Below are positions 16,279 through 24,984 of a stretch of 43,200 nt of DNA, piece after piece. Position numbers and translations under genes: made by a program. Source of the DNA: Anaerocolumna xylanovorans DSM 12503 (GTDB taxonomy: Bacteria; Bacillota; Clostridia; Lachnospirales; Lachnospiraceae); contig NZ_FRFD01000020.1 of NCBI RefSeq assembly GCF_900143645.1, positions 1 through 43,200 of the forward strand, given 5' to 3'. The notes below the pieces were generated by a model. That model was not told the DNA's origin. It did no database searches and saw only the letters and a list, made by a program, of their open reading frames with translations. Positions within the stretch are counted from its first letter, which is position 1; each line of letters opens with the position of its first letter.

Positions 16279-18894
16279 ATGAGCGACAAAAATCAACCTA
16301 CCCCCCAGGAGCATGTAGACCAGCTTGTAAAAAATGCTCAGATAGCTTTAAAAGAATTCATGAACTACGATCAGGAACAGATTGATAACATTGTTCACGA
16401 AATGGCTTTGGCAGGTTTAGCTAAACAGCAGTATCTTGCAAAATTAGCTGTTGATGAAACTAAAAGAGGTATTTATGAAGATAAGATAACAAAGAATATA
16501 TTTGCAACCGAATATATTTGGCATTCCATTAAATATCAAAAAACCGTAGGTATTATTGAAGATAATGAAGAAGAAGATTACATGACAGTTGCAGAGCCTA
16601 TAGGTATCGTAGCTGGTGTTACTCCGGTAACAAATCCTACTTCCACTACCATGTTCAAAATCCTGTCTTGTATCAAAACAAGAAATCCCATTATTTTCGG
16701 CTTCCACCCAAGTGCACAAAAGTGCTCCAAAGCTGCAGCGCAAACATTATATGAAGCTGCCCTGAAAGCCGGCGCTCCTGAAAACTGTATCCAGTGGATT
16801 GAATATCCTTCCGTAGAAGCTACCTCTGTGCTTATGAATCATCCGGGTGTTGCATGCATTCTTGCAACCGGTGGACCAGGCATGGTAAAGGCCGCTTACT
16901 CTTCCGGAAAACCTGCTCTTGGAGTTGGACCTGGTAATGTTCCTTGCTTTATTGAAAAAACCGCTGTATTAAAGCGTGCTGTAAATGACCTTGTTTTATC
17001 AAAATCCTTTGACAATGGTATGATTTGTGCTTCAGAGCAGGCTGCTATTATCGAAGCTCCTGTTTATAAAGAAGTAGTAGAACTCATGAAAAAGGCTGGC
17101 TGCTACTTTGCAACAAAAGAAGAAATTAAAAAGCTCGAACCCATTGTTATCAATGTTGAGAAAAGAAGTGTAAATCCCGCTATTGTAGGACAGTCCCCCG
17201 CTGCTATCGCAGCTCTTGCAGGCTTTACTATTCCTTCCGATACCAAGATTTTATGCACAGAAATCGATGGAGTAGGCATTGAATATCCACTGTCTATTGA
17301 AAAGTTATCCCCCGTACTGGCAGTGGTAAAAGCCAAAAATGTGGAAGACGGCATGGTTCTTTGTGAAAAAATGTTAGCAAATGGCGGTATGGGACACTCT
17401 TCCGTACTTCATTCGACGGATCAAAAAGTAATTGAAGAATTTTCTAACCGTATGAAGACAGGCCGTATTATTGTTAATTCCCCTTCTACTCATGGTGCAA
17501 TCGGTGATTTATATAACACAAATATGCCTTCCTTAACACTTGGCTGCGGCTCTTATGGCGGAAATTCTACAACACATAATGTATCAGCAGTAGACCTCGT
17601 AAACATTAAGCGTGTGGCTAAGAGGAGAAACAATATGCAATGGTTTAAAATTCCCAGTAAAATATATTTCGAATCCGGGTCAACTGCTTATCTTTCCAAG
17701 ATGCCTGATATAACGAAAGCTTTTATTGTAACTGACCCTGCAATGACTCAGCTTGGCTATGTAAATAAAGTACTTTATCAATTAAGAAAAAGAGAACAAT
17801 ACGTTCACTGTGAAATATTTGACCAGGTTGAACCCGATCCTTCCTTAGAAACAATCATGAATGGTGTAGAATCCATGAATAAGTTTAAACCTGATGTAAT
17901 TATCGCATTAGGCGGCGGTTCAGCAATAGATGCAGCAAAAGGTATGTGGCTGTTCTATGAGAATCCAGAAGCTGACTTTAAAAATATGTCTCTTAAGTTT
18001 TTGGATATCAGAAAACGTACCTACAAATTCCCACAGTTAGGAAAAAAGGCCAAATTGGTTGCTATCCCTACAACCTCAGGTACCGGATCAGAAGTAACTT
18101 CCTTTGCCGTTATCTCAGACAAAGTTGAAAACAAAAAATATCCTCTGGCCGATTACGAATTAACTCCTGATGTAGCAATTATTGATCCTGATTTTGTTAT
18201 GACAGTACCAAAAAACTCAACTGCCTGGACTGGTATGGATGTATTAACTCACGCTATTGAAGCATATATATCAATACTTGCTTCTGACTATACAGATGCC
18301 TTGGCTACACATGCAATAGAAATGGTATTCACCTATTTAAAGAGATCTTACGAATTTGGAGAAAAGGATCCTGTAGCAAGAGAGAAAATGCATAATGCTT
18401 CTACAATAGCAGGTATGGCATTTACAAATGCTTTCCTTGGAATTAACCATTCTCTTGCCCATAAATTAGGCGGTGAATATCATGTTCCTCATGGATGCGC
18501 CAATGCAATATTACTTCCTCATGTTGTACGTTACAATGGAACCTCCTGCCCTACTAAATTCACTTCATGGCCTAAATATGAAAGCTATATTGTAGGTGAT
18601 AAGATTTATACTTTAATGAAAAAACTAGGATATGCACCTAAGAATAACGATGACGCTGTTGAAATTTTGGCTGCAGAAATTGAAAAGCTAAATGCCTTTT
18701 TAGGAATTCCTGCAACCTTAAAGGAATATGGAATTGAAGAAAAACTTTTCCTTTCCAGGGTTAATGCTTTAGCAGATTTGGCCTTCGGCGATCAGTGTAC
18801 AACTGCCAATCCCAGACTTCCATTGGTATCTGAATTAGAGGAATTATATCTAATCGCTTACTACGGAAAAGATAATATACCTGCCAAGAAATAA
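16279..18894 (+). CDS. adhE: Bifunctional acetaldehyde/alcohol dehydrogenase AdhE
   Basis: This 871-residue fusion enzyme converts acetyl-CoA to acetaldehyde and then to ethanol, reoxidising two NADH. It is the main ethanol pathway of fermentative Clostridia and forms cytoplasmic spirosomes. Residues 1-445 are the aldehyde dehydrogenase half, with the catalytic cysteine in DNGMICASEQA and the GVGPGNVP segment. Residues ~455-871 are the iron-dependent alcohol dehydrogenase half, with GGGSAIDAAKG, TTSGTGSEVTSF and HSLAHKLGGEYHVPHG, which carry NADH-binding residues and metal-binding histidines. The length is typical. AAGGAGG lies seven bases before ATG. It is a single-gene unit with consensus promoter, two Rex-like sites and a strong terminator. 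Confidence 0.97.
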   Translation: MSDKNQPTPQEHVDQLVKNAQIALKEFMNYDQEQIDNIVHEMALAGLAKQQYLAKLAVDETKRGIYEDKITKNIFATEYIWHSIKYQKTVGIIEDNEEEDYMTVAEPIGIVAGVTPVTNPTSTTMFKILSCIKTRNPIIFGFHPSAQKCSKAAAQTLYEAALKAGAPENCIQWIEYPSVEATSVLMNHPGVACILATGGPGMVKAAYSSGKPALGVGPGNVPCFIEKTAVLKRAVNDLVLSKSFDNGMICASEQAAIIEAPVYKEVVELMKKAGCYFATKEEIKKLEPIVINVEKRSVNPAIVGQSPAAIAALAGFTIPSDTKILCTEIDGVGIEYPLSIEKLSPVLAVVKAKNVEDGMVLCEKMLANGGMGHSSVLHSTDQKVIEEFSNRMKTGRIIVNSPSTHGAIGDLYNTNMPSLTLGCGSYGGNSTTHNVSAVDLVNIKRVAKRRNNMQWFKIPSKIYFESGSTAYLSKMPDITKAFIVTDPAMTQLGYVNKVLYQLRKREQYVHCEIFDQVEPDPSLETIMNGVESMNKFKPDVIIALGGGSAIDAAKGMWLFYENPEADFKNMSLKFLDIRKRTYKFPQLGKKAKLVAIPTTSGTGSEVTSFAVISDKVENKKYPLADYELTPDVAIIDPDFVMTVPKNSTAWTGMDVLTHAIEAYISILASDYTDALATHAIEMVFTYLKRSYEFGEKDPVAREKMHNASTIAGMAFTNAFLGINHSLAHKLGGEYHVPHGCANAILLPHVVRYNGTSCPTKFTSWPKYESYIVGDKIYTLMKKLGYAPKNNDDAVEILAAEIEKLNAFLGIPATLKEYGIEEKLFLSRVNALADLAFGDQCTTANPRLPLVSELEELYLIAYYGKDNIPAKK

Positions 18895-18905
18895 TAAAAC
18901 ATCAT

Positions 18906-18941
18906 AAGAAAAAGGCCGCCCTTGAGGTTGGCCTTTTTCTT
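18906..18941. terminator. Bidirectional terminator between adhE and the DUF4446 gene
   Basis: Arms AAGAAAAAGGCC and GGCCTTTTTCTT form a 12-bp stem with a T-run in both directions, between convergent genes. Confidence 0.88.
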
Positions 18942-18960
18942 TATAAATTATATTGTATTT

Positions 18961-19473
18961 CTATTCCATATAATTTTTAGTCTTTTTTGCTTCCTCAAGG
19001 GCTAATTTTTCCTCGGATGATAATACTACAAAAGACTCTCCTTTAATAATTTCTTTCACATAAGTGTAACAGCCTTCTCTGGTGGAATGCATTGAATTCA
19101 GTAAGAAACCATCATTTTCATCATTCAGAATGGCAAGAACAAAGCTTAGCTTGCCTCCCATTTCCTGAAATGCATCATACTTCACAATACCAATTTTCTG
19201 ATAGGTAATCATTAAATTCTCAAATATTTTCTTTATCTGGTCCGTATGAAGCTTACTTTCTTTTCTTAGTTCCTCTAATTGTTTAAATTTATCTTCAAAC
19301 TGCTCTTCAAGACTTTTTCCTTCTGCACCTTCCATGAACTTCTTATAACTTTTTTTCAACTTACTTGATTTTACAAATAAAACAATTAAACATATGAGCA
19401 TTATTATGATGCTGACCGCCATCACCACTAAAATATAATCCAGATAATCACTTATGTAATCAGATAGTAACAT
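18961..19473 (-). CDS. DUF4446 family membrane protein
   Basis: This 170-residue protein has one strong N-terminal membrane helix (about 12-36, ILVVMAVSIIIMLICLIVLFV). A cytoplasmic coiled-coil region follows (about 50-85), then a conserved C-terminal domain with KYDAFQEMGGKLSFVLAILND and YVKEI. This layout and the position directly after parB are typical of DUF4446 in Clostridia. The function is unknown; the linkage suggests something near chromosome segregation or the membrane, as inference only. The start ATG 19473 lies seven bases after GGAG. A second ATG six bases upstream is too close to that site. The gene starts 13 bases after the parB stop. Confidence 0.82.
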   Translation of the reverse strand: MLLSDYISDYLDYILVVMAVSIIIMLICLIVLFVKSSKLKKSYKKFMEGAEGKSLEEQFEDKFKQLEELRKESKLHTDQIKKIFENLMITYQKIGIVKYDAFQEMGGKLSFVLAILNDENDGFLLNSMHSTREGCYTYVKEIIKGESFVVLSSEEKLALEEAKKTKNYME

Positions 19474-19486
19474 GAACATTCTCCTT

Positions 19487-20383
19487 TTAACGTATAGTTT
19501 CAAATAAATCAAGTAGTCTTTCTAATTCTTCTGATGAATAATATTCTATTTCAATTTTACCATTATCATCATCTTTCCTTTTAATAGATACTTTGGTACC
19601 CATTATTCTTTTCATCTTTTCTTCTATATCTCTGTAAATGGCTATACTTTCCGTCGATATTGCAATTTCTTCTTTCAGCTCATTTGTTCCTTTTAATACT
19701 TTTTTCACTAACTTCTCAGTTTCTCTGACACTAAGCTTTTCGTCAAAAACCTTTGTTGCCAGCTGATATTGAATTTCCTCTTCCTCAATAGCCAATAGTG
19801 CTCTTGCATGACCTCCTGATATCATATCATCAATGAGCATCTGCTGTACCCTGCTGTCCAGCTTTAATAGTCTCATTGCATTGGTGATTGTAGTCCTGCT
19901 CTTTGATACCTTTTCTGCAACTTCATCCTGTTTTAAGTTAAATTCCTTAATTAAATTTTGATAGGCTAATGCTTCTTCAATCGGATTAAGATCTTCACGT
20001 TGTATATTTTCTATAAGAGCTATTTCAACTATTTCCTGCGAACTATAATTTTTAATTATTACTGGAATTTCTTTAAGACCGGCTAATTTTGCTGCCCGCC
20101 ATCTTCTTTCACCGGCGATAATTTCATAATACTTATCTCTTTTTTGTACAATAAGAGGCTGAATCACCCCATACTGCTTAATGGATTCCGATAATTCCTG
20201 AATAGCATCTTCATCAAAATGCTTTCTTGGTTGCTTTCTATTCGGTTCTATCTCATTAATCGGAATCAATGTTTCACGTGAAACATCTTGCTTGTCCTTT
20301 TCTTCCTTTGCCATTACCTTCTCAATTCTATCCGGAATCATAGAATCAAGGCCTTTTCCTAAACCTTTTTTTGATACAGCCAT
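19487..20383 (-). CDS. parB: Chromosome partitioning protein ParB (Spo0J)
   Basis: This 298-residue CTP-dependent DNA clamp loads at parS sites and spreads, recruiting SMC and activating ParA. The N-terminal domain carries the ParB signature, with the CTP/arginine motif in IIAGERRWRAAKLAG and ENIQREDLNPIEEA. A central helix-turn-helix (EVAEKVSKSRTTITNAMRLL) binds parS, and the C-terminal region dimerises. The first residues KKGLGKGLDSMI form the typical ParA-stimulating tail. A parS site is embedded in this gene near codon 35. AGGAG precedes the ATG, and parA ends 29 bases upstream. Confidence 0.97.
   Translation of the reverse strand: MAVSKKGLGKGLDSMIPDRIEKVMAKEEKDKQDVSRETLIPINEIEPNRKQPRKHFDEDAIQELSESIKQYGVIQPLIVQKRDKYYEIIAGERRWRAAKLAGLKEIPVIIKNYSSQEIVEIALIENIQREDLNPIEEALAYQNLIKEFNLKQDEVAEKVSKSRTTITNAMRLLKLDSRVQQMLIDDMISGGHARALLAIEEEEIQYQLATKVFDEKLSVRETEKLVKKVLKGTNELKEEIAISTESIAIYRDIEEKMKRIMGTKVSIKRKDDDNGKIEIEYYSSEELERLLDLFETIR
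20270..20285. promoter_or_regulatory. parS site inside parB
   Basis: TGTTTCACGTGAAACA is a perfect 16-bp palindrome and differs from the Bacillus parS consensus (TGTTCCACGTGAAACA) at one base. It encodes residues VSRET of ParB. Confidence 0.93.
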
Positions 20384-20412
20384 ATAACTCTCCTTATGTA
20401 TGATCTACTATT

Positions 20413-21174
20413 TTATCGCTTTTCTATCACTTCATCTGCTAAATCTCTATATCCTTCCGCTCCTGCTGACTTCGGATCATATAAATTTATCGGAAGCCCA
20501 TGACTTGGTGCCTCGGCTAATCGTACATTTCTCGGTATTATCGTTTTATATATATTTTGCTTCAAATTTTCTTTTACATTTTCTACAACTTGCAGGGACA
20601 GATTCGTCCTTGCATCAAACATAGTAAATACTACTCCTTCTATTTCTAATGTTGGATTTAACCTTTGTCTTACCAGATTGATTGTATGTATCAGCTGTGA
20701 TAAACCTTCCAATGCATAATATTCACATTGTATCGGTACCAGGATAGTATCTGCTGTTGTCATTGCATTTATAGTTAATGTATTTAAAGAAGGAGGACAA
20801 TCAATTATTATAAAATCATATTCATCCCTTATTTTATCAATTTCTTTTTTTAATATAAACTCTCTTTCTTCAACTCCAATTAATTCAATTTCTGCACCTG
20901 CAAGGTTCACATTGGAAGGAAGCAAAGACAATCCTTCATATATATTTTTTATTAAACAATCAGCGATATTACAATTTCCGATTATTAAATCATAGACTGT
21001 ATACTGCAATTCATCTTTTTTAACACCAAGTCCGCTTGATGTATTTCCTTGAGGGTCAATGTCAATGGTAAGTATTTTCTTTCCTTTCTCCGCAAGACAT
21101 GCAGAGAGGTTTATGGTTGTAGTTGTTTTACCTACACCCCCTTTTTGGTTTGCAATTGCTATTATTCGTCCCAT
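20413..21174 (-). CDS. parA: Chromosome partitioning ATPase ParA (Soj)
   Basis: This 253-residue deviant Walker ATPase works with ParB-parS in segregating the origin region and, in Bacillus, regulates DnaA. The deviant Walker A KGGVGKTTTTINL is at residues 11-23, with the signature lysine. Walker A' is in ILTIDIDPQGN and Walker B in FIIIDCPPSLN. It lacks the N-terminal helix-turn-helix of plasmid type Ia proteins, as expected for a chromosomal Soj. GGAGG precedes the ATG. It heads a parA-parB-DUF4446 unit with a predicted promoter at 21276-21304 and a second parS about 230 bases upstream. Confidence 0.97.
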   Translation of the reverse strand: MGRIIAIANQKGGVGKTTTTINLSACLAEKGKKILTIDIDPQGNTSSGLGVKKDELQYTVYDLIIGNCNIADCLIKNIYEGLSLLPSNVNLAGAEIELIGVEEREFILKKEIDKIRDEYDFIIIDCPPSLNTLTINAMTTADTILVPIQCEYYALEGLSQLIHTINLVRQRLNPTLEIEGVVFTMFDARTNLSLQVVENVKENLKQNIYKTIIPRNVRLAEAPSHGLPINLYDPKSAGAEGYRDLADEVIEKR

Positions 21175-21275
21175 TTTTCCTCCTAAAAACGATAATCCTG
21201 CGTGATTGAAAATATTTCAGACAACCGTCTATTGTTTTTCTTTCATAAAATAAACCTTTTCTCTTTCAAATATTC

Positions 21276-21304
21276 ATTTTACCTTTATCATTAGTCTTTT
21301 ACAA
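21276..21304 (-). promoter_or_regulatory. Probable promoter of parAB
   Basis: On the minus strand, -35 TTGTAA (21304-21299), a 17-base spacer and -10 TAAAAT (21281-21276), about 100 bases before parA. Apart from parS-2 and the degU terminator, the 359-base gap 21175-21533 holds nothing else I can identify. Confidence 0.6.
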
Positions 21305-21400
21305 TTATAACATTAATAATTTTTTTTATCTATAATATAAGTCATATTTTTTCTAATTAATTTAAAATTATATATAAATCTTTCTAAAATAGGACTAGTA

Positions 21401-21416
21401 TGTTTCACGTGAAACA
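21401..21416. promoter_or_regulatory. parS site upstream of parA
   Basis: A second perfect TGTTTCACGTGAAACA, identical over all 16 bases to the site inside parB and 1.1 kb away from it. Confidence 0.94.
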
Positions 21417-21436
21417 TTCTACCTTAAAAGGGCAAT

Positions 21437-21520
21437 AAAAAAGCTCCATAATTTTTTTTGTAATCTCAATAGTCTTAACCAACAACTTATTGACAATATA
21501 CTAAAAATTTTATGGAGCTT
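21437..21520 (-). terminator. Terminator of the degS-degU unit, unusually large loop
   Basis: On the minus strand, AAGCTCCATAA pairs with TTATGGAGCTT and is followed by a T-run. The arms are about 58 bases apart. Extra A/T pairing extends the stem inward, but a large internal region remains. Confidence 0.72.
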
Positions 21521-21533
21521 CTTCAATCATTCT

Positions 21534-22181
21534 TTATAATACATCTACAATATTATTCTTAATTGCATATACCGCTGCTTGCGTACGGTCTGAAACAGAT
21601 ATTTTTCTAAAAATATTAGATACATGATTTTTTACTGTCTTTTCACTTATTGAAAGATTATAGGCTATTTCTTTATTAAATAATCCTTCTGTTATTAATC
21701 TTAAAACTTCCATTTCTCGCTTTGTAAGAAGATTTTCACTGGATGTCATATCTTCCCTACTCTCCAATTTCTCGTTAAGTAATGGAATCATATTGGGCTG
21801 TATAAAAGTCTCTCCTCCATACACTGCAAATATTGCTTTTCTTAATAAGTCGCTTTCAGAATCTTTTAAAACATATCCATTTACTCCGATTTCAACGGCT
21901 TTTAACAAATACTCAATTTCATTATGTATTGTTAAAATAAGAACTTTTGTAGTGGATTTCATTTCCTTTAATTTCTCAAGTACTTTTAATCCACCCATTC
22001 TTGGCATATTGATATCAAGCAGTAATACATCCGGTTTCTTTGTTTCAATTTGTTCTAAACACTCAATACCATCCCCTGCTTCACCGATAATCACGATATC
22101 TCCATCTAACTCCAAGAGCTGTTTTAAGCCCTCTCTTATCATACGATGATCATCTGCTATAACTACCCTTATACTATTCAT
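21534..22181 (-). CDS. degU: DegU-type response regulator (NarL/FixJ family)
   Basis: This 215-residue response regulator has a receiver domain (1-120) with acidic pair Asp10/Asp11, phospho-acceptor Asp56 in LLLDINMP, Thr84 and Lys106 (VLKDS). A LuxR-type helix-turn-helix follows (about 150-210: LTKREMEVLRLI, then KEIAYNLSISEKTVKNHV). The C-terminal VSDRTQAAVYAIKN is very like Bacillus DegU. It overlaps the kinase gene by 8 bases, so the two are translationally coupled and form a cognate pair. The regulon is unknown; LiaR or other NarL members are the alternatives. Confidence 0.9.
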   Translation of the reverse strand: MNSIRVVIADDHRMIREGLKQLLELDGDIVIIGEAGDGIECLEQIETKKPDVLLLDINMPRMGGLKVLEKLKEMKSTTKVLILTIHNEIEYLLKAVEIGVNGYVLKDSESDLLRKAIFAVYGGETFIQPNMIPLLNEKLESREDMTSSENLLTKREMEVLRLITEGLFNKEIAYNLSISEKTVKNHVSNIFRKISVSDRTQAAVYAIKNNIVDVL

Positions 22182-23283
22182 TATTTCCCCTCCTAATATT
22201 AATTAAAGGAATCTTTACTTCTATTTTTGTTCCTTCTTTTTCTTTTGATTCTATATTAAAGTTTCCTGATAATATAGATACTCTTTCCTTCATCATTGAC
22301 AAACCATAACCAGAAAAAATATTCCCGCTGGCTTTATTTAATGTATCATTACTAATACCTATCCCATCATCTCTTACCTGAACTCTTACCGCTTTTTCAC
22401 AATAGTATATATCAACCCAAATACCATTTGCTTTTCCGTGTTTAATAGAATTATTTACGGATTCCTGGATAATTCGAAACAAAGTCAAATTTATCGAAGG
22501 TAATAACTGCCGTTCTTTATTATGTATTTTTAATTTAACTTTTATATTATAATTATTAGAAACATCTCTTATATATTTCTCAATAGCAGGAATCAAACCC
22601 AAATCATCCAAGGTCATTGGCCTTAGTCCGTAAATAATATTTCGCATATCATTTATTGTAGTTTTAATAGTTCCAACCATTGTCTGGAGCTCCAGCTTAG
22701 CTCTTACCGGATCTATATCAATCAATCTCGTACATAACTCTGTCTTATGCATCATTGTCGTAAGATTCTGCACGGTTGAATCATGCAGATCTCTTGCAAT
22801 TCTCTTTCTTTCATTTTCCTGTGTTTCTATAATGCTTAATCCCAACTCATAACTTATTTTATCGTTTCCTTTTGCTCCTTCAAAAGTATCCTTGTGTATA
22901 TCGTAAGTCTCTTCACAAAGATTCCCCTTTAAAGTGTAAAAGCAATTTTTTATATTCTCGAGATTATTTTTCCTCTTTATACACTCTAAAAATTTTTCTT
23001 CCTCTTCTTTTATTTCCTTTTCAATTCTTTGCTTTTCATTTTTTAGATCAGCTACTTTCAAATCACTATCATTCATATTTAACAAATACACATCCTCAGA
23101 TACATTATCCACTAAAAAAGATGATATACTTTTTTGTATCTTTTTCTTCTTTTCTTCTAAAATCTTTAAATTTATATTAATCTGATTCATTTCCCTTTGA
23201 ACCATCTGCTCATTATCATCTATATAATATAAAGTATCTCTTAATTGCTCTACGAACCCCATATTATCTTCCTGATAAATCAT
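22174..23283 (-). CDS. degS: DegS-type cytoplasmic sensor histidine kinase
   Basis: This is a soluble HisKA_3 kinase of about 369 residues. The N-terminal ~150 residues are long coiled coil (E/K-rich) without membrane segments, as in the DegS sensor domain. The phosphorylation site is the histidine in ERKRIARDLHDSTVQNL. The ATPase domain has its N box in ESVNNSIKHGKAN, with VRDDGIGI and GYGLSMMKERV after it. Signals would be cytoplasmic. Start choice: ATG 23283 lies 10 bases after GGGAG. An ATG 24 bases upstream has no ribosome binding site, and one 21 bases downstream, after AGGAAG, is also possible. A promoter is likely in the AT-rich 23284-23460 gap, but I could not fix it. Confidence 0.88.
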   Translation of the reverse strand: MIYQEDNMGFVEQLRDTLYYIDDNEQMVQREMNQININLKILEEKKKKIQKSISSFLVDNVSEDVYLLNMNDSDLKVADLKNEKQRIEKEIKEEEEKFLECIKRKNNLENIKNCFYTLKGNLCEETYDIHKDTFEGAKGNDKISYELGLSIIETQENERKRIARDLHDSTVQNLTTMMHKTELCTRLIDIDPVRAKLELQTMVGTIKTTINDMRNIIYGLRPMTLDDLGLIPAIEKYIRDVSNNYNIKVKLKIHNKERQLLPSINLTLFRIIQESVNNSIKHGKANGIWVDIYYCEKAVRVQVRDDGIGISNDTLNKASGNIFSGYGLSMMKERVSILSGNFNIESKEKEGTKIEVKIPLINIRRGNNE

Positions 23284-23464
23284 ACTTATTATTCTCCCAT
23301 GTTCCATTCATATTTTAGAATATCAGGTTAATGTAAATGTGTTAAATTATTAAATATTTTGCCTTCTGATTTATTTCTAATATATTTATTTTATACCACT
23401 TTTTACAATTTTTAAAGTACTTTTTTATTTTTTGACAAATTTCTATCATATTCTTTGCACAAAT

Positions 23465-23902
23465 TTAGTGTTTACATCTTTTATAAAAATTTTCTTGCAT
23501 AATTTGGTATTTTATCGTTTCATCCGGCATGTTACTATCTTCTATTATTTCAAATCCTATCTTTTCAAACAGATTTCCGTTCTTTTCTTTTGTTTCTGTA
23601 TATATTTTTTCATATCCAAGCTGAAATCCTTTGTCCACTGCGAACCTTAAAAGGAATTCTCCATTTTGCTGATTTCTTTTCGACTCTATAATCGCAAGAT
23701 TTTCAATCAGGCAGCCATTTTCTTTCTCTCTTAACATAACTGCACCGATTGGCTTATCCTCTTTTAATCCCTCAAATAAAATGAGATATACATTTAATCC
23801 GTTATATATTAAACTATTTCCATCCATACCAAAGACACTTTCCCAAATTGAAAAGATATCTGAAATATTTTTTTCATCACTTACAACTTTCCCTTGTATC
23901 AT
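23465..23902 (-). CDS. GNAT-family N-acetyltransferase
   Basis: This 145-residue single-domain GNAT-fold protein would transfer an acetyl group from acetyl-CoA to an unknown amine. Visible family features are the beta4 strand with CLIENLAIIESKRNQQNGEFLLRFAVD, where the acetyl-CoA loop (normally Q/RxxGxG/A) reads KRNQQNGE. The region ending LFEKIGFEII is the usual C-terminal strand. I use ATG 23902. An in-frame TTG at 23953 would add 17 residues, but that extension is encoded by the adjacent palindromic repeat and is probably not genuine. The substrate cannot be inferred. Confidence 0.8.
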   Translation of the reverse strand: MIQGKVVSDEKNISDIFSIWESVFGMDGNSLIYNGLNVYLILFEGLKEDKPIGAVMLREKENGCLIENLAIIESKRNQQNGEFLLRFAVDKGFQLGYEKIYTETKEKNGNLFEKIGFEIIEDSNMPDETIKYQIMQENFYKRCKH

Positions 23903-23923
23903 ATTAATATCAAAGCCTTTCCT

Positions 23924-24142
23924 GTACCTGCAAACTTTGGGCCGCAGGCACAAATTTGCGTGTGAATTATTTTCTATTTCACACTAGCTCCCATGGCATA
24001 AATCGTCTGCTTGCAGATGATTTACTGCCTCAAATCAGGGTGTGAATTATTTTCTATTTCACACTAACACCCGTGCATATCGCAAGCCTGCTTGCGATAC
24101 TTCCTAAATAGAAAGTGAAAAATGTTTTTTTCACACCATACC
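23924..24142 (-). repeat. Palindromic repeat array, copy R2
   Basis: The array almost fills the gap between rsmG and the GNAT gene. On the plus strand the order is a Q-like hairpin (CCTGCAAAC...GGGCCGCAGG) and its linker; P at 23960-23986; the linker CTAGCTCCCATGGCATAAA (23984-24002); Q at about 24000-24025 (AAATCGTCTGC/GCAGATGATTT); P at 24040-24066; the linker CACCCGTGCAT; Q at 24078-24098 (ATCGCAAGC/GCTTGCGAT); and a final P-like hairpin at 24114-24137. The two complete P hairpins are identical over the core. The orientation is the same as R1 relative to gene direction. Confidence 0.88.
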
Positions 24143-24157
24143 TCTTATTTATCTATT

Positions 24158-24886
24158 TTAGGATAAGGGTTCCTTTGAAGGTTTTCCGGCTGTTCTGGGA
24201 TATTTCGTGGATGTATTCCCTGTTTTCTCAATTACCACAAAGGATCTTCCTATTGTTTCATTTAAAGAAAATTCCTTGTATCCTTTTATATTGCCGCCTA
24301 ATCTCTTAACAGCATTTTGTGCTGCATCTAATTCTTCTTTCAGGTTCACTCCCTTATACGAGACAAATACTCCTCCTACCTTTACAAACGGAAGGCAATA
24401 TTCCGATAGCGTTGAAAGATTGGCTACTGCCCTTGATACACATAAATCATACTTTTCCCTATATAGGTTGTTTCTTCCCAAATCCTCTGCCCTTCCATGT
24501 ACTGTACCAATGTCCTTCAGATTCAATTCTGATATTACTTCATCTAAAAAATTCAACCTCTTATTCAGTGAATCCATCAATGTAATCTTAAGCCGGGGAA
24601 ATACAATTTTTAATGGAATGCCTGGAAATCCGGCACCTGTCCCGACATCTATAACACTTAGCGGGCGATCTATATCATATATATTTACTATACTAAGGCT
24701 GTCAATAAAATGCTTTGTCACTACCTCTTCAAAATCCGTAATTGCAGTAAGATTCATAACCTTATTTTTTTCTATCATCATCTCGTAATACTGAACTAAT
24801 TGCACCGCCTGTTCTTTAGAGATTGCAATACTTTGCTTATTTGCCTCTTCCAACAATCTTACTTCTTTATCCACCTTTATAACCAT
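24158..24886 (-). CDS. rsmG: 16S rRNA (guanine-N7)-methyltransferase RsmG
   Basis: This 242-residue SAM-dependent enzyme (formerly GidB) methylates G527 of 16S rRNA in the 530 loop; loss in other bacteria gives low-level streptomycin resistance. The SAM motif VIDVGTGAGFPGIPLKI lies near residues 74-90, preceded by NLTAITDFEEVVTKHFIDSL. The CVSRAVANLSTLSEYCLPFVKVGG segment and the final PRTAGKPSKEPL are classical. Start: ATG 24886 is only one base from AAAGGAG, so a nearby GTG (24874) or TTG codon could be the true start. The gene follows mnmG after 98 bases, a conserved order. Confidence 0.95.
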   Translation of the reverse strand: MVIKVDKEVRLLEEANKQSIAISKEQAVQLVQYYEMMIEKNKVMNLTAITDFEEVVTKHFIDSLSIVNIYDIDRPLSVIDVGTGAGFPGIPLKIVFPRLKITLMDSLNKRLNFLDEVISELNLKDIGTVHGRAEDLGRNNLYREKYDLCVSRAVANLSTLSEYCLPFVKVGGVFVSYKGVNLKEELDAAQNAVKRLGGNIKGYKEFSLNETIGRSFVVIEKTGNTSTKYPRTAGKPSKEPLS

Positions 24887-24895
24887 GCTCCTTTC

Positions 24896-24984
24896 GAAGT
24901 TCGAAGAATTTGTTCACAGCACAAATTCCTACCACCCATCCCATACCGCAGAACTGTCTGGAGACAAGTCCACTAACACTTTTC
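24896..24984 (-). repeat. Degenerate palindromic repeat, copy R7 (weak)
   Basis: The gap between mnmG and rsmG, read on the minus strand, contains GTGTTAGTGGAC, then a CAGACAGTTCTGCGGTA segment, then ATGGGATGG. This order resembles the Q hairpin and linker of the repeat family. A short hairpin GAATTTGT/ACAAATTC follows. Similarity is partial, and I hold this copy as possible only. Confidence 0.4.

Noticed and set aside
23924..24142. Insertion-sequence remnant
   Set aside because: No transposase fragment or target-site duplication can be seen; the repeat modules account for the sequence.
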